A stretch of 64,000 bases of DNA from Uranotaenia lowii (lineage: Eukaryota; Arthropoda; Insecta; Diptera; Culicidae): the NCBI RefSeq assembly GCF_029784155.1, contig NC_073692.1:423894305-423958304 (forward strand), written 5' to 3'. The translations under genes and the position numbers were made by a program. Below the pieces are notes generated by a model. It was given only the letters and a program-made list of their open reading frames with translations. It was not told the origin of the DNA and made no database searches. Shown piece by piece: positions 61,724 through 64,000 of this stretch (its first letter is position 1; each line of letters starts with the position of its first letter).

Positions 61724-62927
61724 CATGATGACTCTAGATATGGTGGTCTCACTTTGACAAAAAGTAGACGAGGGTTGGATGCGGAGGAGGTGCCGAAATT
61801 TGACAGCTGGCTGTTCGGCTGGTTGCTGTCTGGCTGGGATGCCAGGTGCTCTGATTTTTTGTAAAACACGAAGTTTTTCCAATCATCAAGATATTGCTTA
61901 GACAAAGATTTCGCCTTGATTTTTGCAAATATATTTCATAGAATCGAAACAAAATCTTACGGCTGAGCTCCGGGCTAGTAAGCAAAGCTGGAAGAAGTTG
62001 GACCTATAAACGACGGTGCCAGCTTTGTCGGTAGCGGTTAGTAACATTAATTTTGCATTACTTATGACAAATTTATGCTTATCCAACACTTTTTTCTTTC
62101 AAGAGCTATCTAGAAGCAGCAGAAAGTCATCGAATCGGATGGTAACATGGCGAGGCGTTACATTTCATCGTCCGAGAAGCGGCTGGCCCTCCTGCAGGAA
62201 CATCCGATCTTCATCGAGATGAAAAAGCTGCTTCAGGAGGACCCCCGTCTGTTGCCATCGCTGCTCCAGAAGATCCAATCGAGTAATCCGGATCTGATGG
62301 GTAGCATTTGGAAAAACCAGATGAAGTTTTTGGCACTTTTGAATGAAGGAACCGATGAGCTGAAATAGGAAAATATGCGCAACGTTAGGCGCCTGAGCAG
62401 CATGACGATTTACGTTTATTTTCATCCAACACTTTTCGATTAAAGGGAAACAAAATAGCTCATTGGATAAGGTAAAAAGAATATATAAGGAGCAAGCAAC
62501 ATCCGGCTTAGGGTTTTAGTTGTTTGTTCCACCCTTTAAGATCCTTTCTATCATGACGGTCAATGAAAAGTTTTTCTTTTTCGGAACATACGGATAGACC
62601 GAACTGTATTGTAACTTTTAAAAAAAAAAGTGTTTAGAATACAAATTAATTCATTGAATATACTCATATCATTGCTTTTTTCCGAAAACTCAATTTAAAT
62701 ATAATTAAATAAACTAAACCCCAGTACGGTTTTAAATCTTTTGATCTTTCGTTTACGATTGGCTTCTGCACATACACACACTTTTTTGCCATCTGATTTT
62801 TTATCACTAACACCTGGCATCCCTGGACCCCTTTTTTCGTTAACACTACAGCCAGCTGTCAAAACTTTTTTCAATATGGCGGAATGGCGATTTGGCATAT
62901 GAGATCACCATATCTAGAGGCATCATG
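61724..62927. mobile_element. P-superfamily element derivative carrying a captured ORF (1,204 bp)
   Basis: Left end CATGATGACTCTAGATATGG and right end (complement) CATGATGCCTCTAGATATGG start with CATGATG and carry GGTG(G/A)TC at position 19 onwards. These are the same two blocks at the same spacing as in the Drosophila P element's 31-bp terminal repeats. An 8-bp target duplication, GTTCTGTC (61716-61723) and GTTCAGTC (62928-62935), also fits P elements. Further inverted similarity lies inside (TTTGACAGCTGGCTGT near 61800 and its complement near 62850; GGGATGCCAGGTG near 61837 and its complement near 62811). No transposase or THAP domain is seen; the only notable frame is the Rad23-like ORF. 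Confidence 0.88.
62147..62368 (+). CDS. Stand-alone Rad23-like XPC-binding domain protein (73 aa)
   Basis: An intact small ORF whose product aligns along most of its length with the XPC-binding (STI1-like helical) domain of Rad23, which in the full protein binds and stabilises XPC for nucleotide excision repair. Visible hallmarks are a P-x-F-x-x-M helix start (HPIFIEMKKLLQ), P-x-LLP-x-LLQ (DPRLLPSLLQKI), the NP-x-L pair (SNPDLMGSI), and Q-x-x-F with LNE near the C-terminus (QMKFLALLNEGTDEL). The N-terminal ubiquitin-like and both UBA domains are absent. The start is set by an in-frame TAG at 62111-62113 and an AACATGG context. A possible 73-nt intron precedes it (GT at 62031, AG at 62102-62103 after a pyrimidine run). 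It lies inside a P-type element, so a captured gene fragment is the best reading. Expression and function are unknown. It could be a dominant competitor for XPC or simply passenger DNA. Confidence 0.7.
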   Translation: MARRYISSSEKRLALLQEHPIFIEMKKLLQEDPRLLPSLLQKIQSSNPDLMGSIWKNQMKFLALLNEGTDELK

Positions 62928-63232
62928 GTTCAGTCCCTATTGCTACGAATACCCAACCGACTACAACTGCTGTCTCCGAAGAAGGTGATTCAAGTTATGA
63001 AACTGAAAGTGAAGAAACTGAAAAATCTGATAACGAATCCGATTCTGAACGAGAAATGGAAACTGACAAATCGAACCTCAAACGAACCATAAGCGTTGAT
63101 AGTCCGGATTCGGACAAGGCCAAACCGAAAAAGAAAACCCAGAAGCGGAATGACAAGACGGTATACGAAGGAAGTCCGATTGACACAATAGGACGTCGGA
63201 TACACGAGAAGGTATGGAGGAACAACAAGTGA

Positions 63233-64000
63233 TCTTCATCAAGGACAATTTTTATTCAAGGTTTTCAAAGCTAAGGTGGAACAAAATTTATCTGAATTTG
63301 TTTATTCAAACTTATCTATGTGGTAGATATGCCCTGGGTTTGGTATATACGTTAAAAATTAACGAAAATGAATTCCTGTTTCTCCTTTGCCTGGAAACAG
63401 TCTTAAACAAAAGCTTATGGAAGATTGCTAACAGAATAAGAGAGAATGAGTGAATATTGTTAGTTAAATTTGTAGATTCGATAGGTAATTAAGAAAACCT
63501 AAGCTGGATTAGTTGAGTTTAAAAAACAACACATGATTGGTTTGTAAATAAAGCGTTATTTGTCAAACAAATTAAGTGTGTAAGCGCACACGCGAAAGAA
63601 CGCGAAAAAATGTGAGTGGTGCTTGAGAGGTAATGTGTACATGAATAAATTATGAGCAGCGGTCAGCGGTCGAGTGAATTAAAGAGATACGATAATGAAC
63701 GGATGGGCATCCTACATTCGGAATTTTGAACGGAAGGTCTTGCATTTTGTTGGTGATGTTGAGGTTAACCGGGGAATGTTTGGTATGAGCTGGAAATGGT
63801 ATAGTGAGAAATAGGAGATGTCTTACAAAGGGATGGTTACCACAATCTAGTTTATCAAAATTTAGGCATTTTAATAGGATTTTTAAAAGTTGTTATAAGT
63901 TTTCGGACAGTTTCGTGAAAATTTCAAAATTACATTCAACAAAAAAAAGAATGAACGAAATTCATTATTATAATGTACCAAATCGAATTTAATTGTCAAA
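63233..64000. other. Sequence after the gag-like ORF, nothing recognised
   Basis: A 79-codon frame (63214-63453) overlaps the end of the gag-like ORF by 19 bases, but shows no endonuclease or reverse-transcriptase motif. The retrotransposon is therefore probably truncated here. The rest is AT-rich with no gene or transposon end seen. Confidence 0.5.

Larger units (their letters stand above)
60968..63232 (+). pseudogene. Non-LTR-type gag-like ORF1, broken by two stops and a P-type insertion
   Basis: This reads as the nucleic-acid-binding ORF1 protein of a jockey-like non-LTR retrotransposon (not a virus). The ATG at 60968 opens an N-terminal part (TVKISFPATAKQP). An in-frame TAG lies at 61097-61099. 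An RRM-like segment follows (YIRIFNLPPEVEDKEI, then VLGQFGVIR). A second in-frame stop, TAA, lies at 61466-61468. Next comes a CCHC zinc knuckle, CFHCRNEGHLKTEC, at about 61490. The frame runs to 61723, is interrupted by a P-type element, and resumes in the same phase at 62936 with an acidic, serine-rich then lysine-rich tail (DNESDSER, KPKKKTQKR) ending at the TGA at 63230-63232. Excluding the insert it spans about 350 codons. No reverse transcriptase was seen downstream. Both stops sit where a tyrosine codon is plausible, so each may be one substitution. Confidence 0.8.

Noticed and set aside
61475..61905. Minus-strand frames of 131-135 codons opposite the gag-like ORF
   Set aside because: They are shadows of the plus-strand frame, which carries a clear CCHC zinc knuckle.
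63214..63453. 79-codon frame overlapping the end of the gag-like ORF, as a possible ORF2
   Set aside because: No endonuclease or reverse-transcriptase motif; too short to be ORF2.

Overview
The window reads as insect heterochromatin-like or gene-poor intergenic DNA, most likely from a mosquito (Culicidae). This is an inference from the mobile elements: a Tc1/mariner-type element with a D37E catalytic spacing (a lineage first described in mosquitoes), a P-superfamily element, tRNA-derived SINEs, and many short AT-rich MITEs with TA, TTA, TTAA or 8-bp target duplications. No intact conventional host gene was found. Almost all long open frames are artefacts of a 9-bp satellite that is open in five of six frames.

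Layout. 1-6157: satellite of 9-bp units (TTTTTGTAA and TTTTTGTCA) containing a 2,124-bp tandem duplication. 6158-11427: AT-rich unique DNA with one SINE and one pre-miRNA-like hairpin. 11428-12660: degenerate D37E mariner. 14-18 kb: two copies of an unnamed dispersed repeat. 18168-26280: dense nest of DNA transposons, including a 2.3-kb foldback hAT element that splits a SINE in two, and a three-level nest at 22031-23138. 27231-37234: two copies of one ~4.7-kb block, each with a TTTTTGTCA array, meeting at an exactly 500-N gap. This looks like two overlapping contig ends left unmerged. 39295-39683: a long inverted repeat. 40-44.2 kb: a SINE, a decayed TGACAAAAT tract and three MITEs side by side. 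46349-50925: a 938-bp MITE followed by the same 9-bp satellite in the opposite orientation. 56882-58500: a SINE abutting a 7-bp (CTGAAAA)n satellite. 60571-63232: a SINE and a non-LTR-type gag-like ORF1.

The most interesting locus is 61724-62927. A P-element derivative (CATGATG ends, 8-bp target duplication) sits inside the gag-like ORF. It carries an intact 73-codon ORF that closely resembles the XPC-binding domain of the nucleotide-excision-repair protein Rad23, with no ubiquitin-like or UBA domain. It looks like a captured host-gene fragment inside a P-type transposon.
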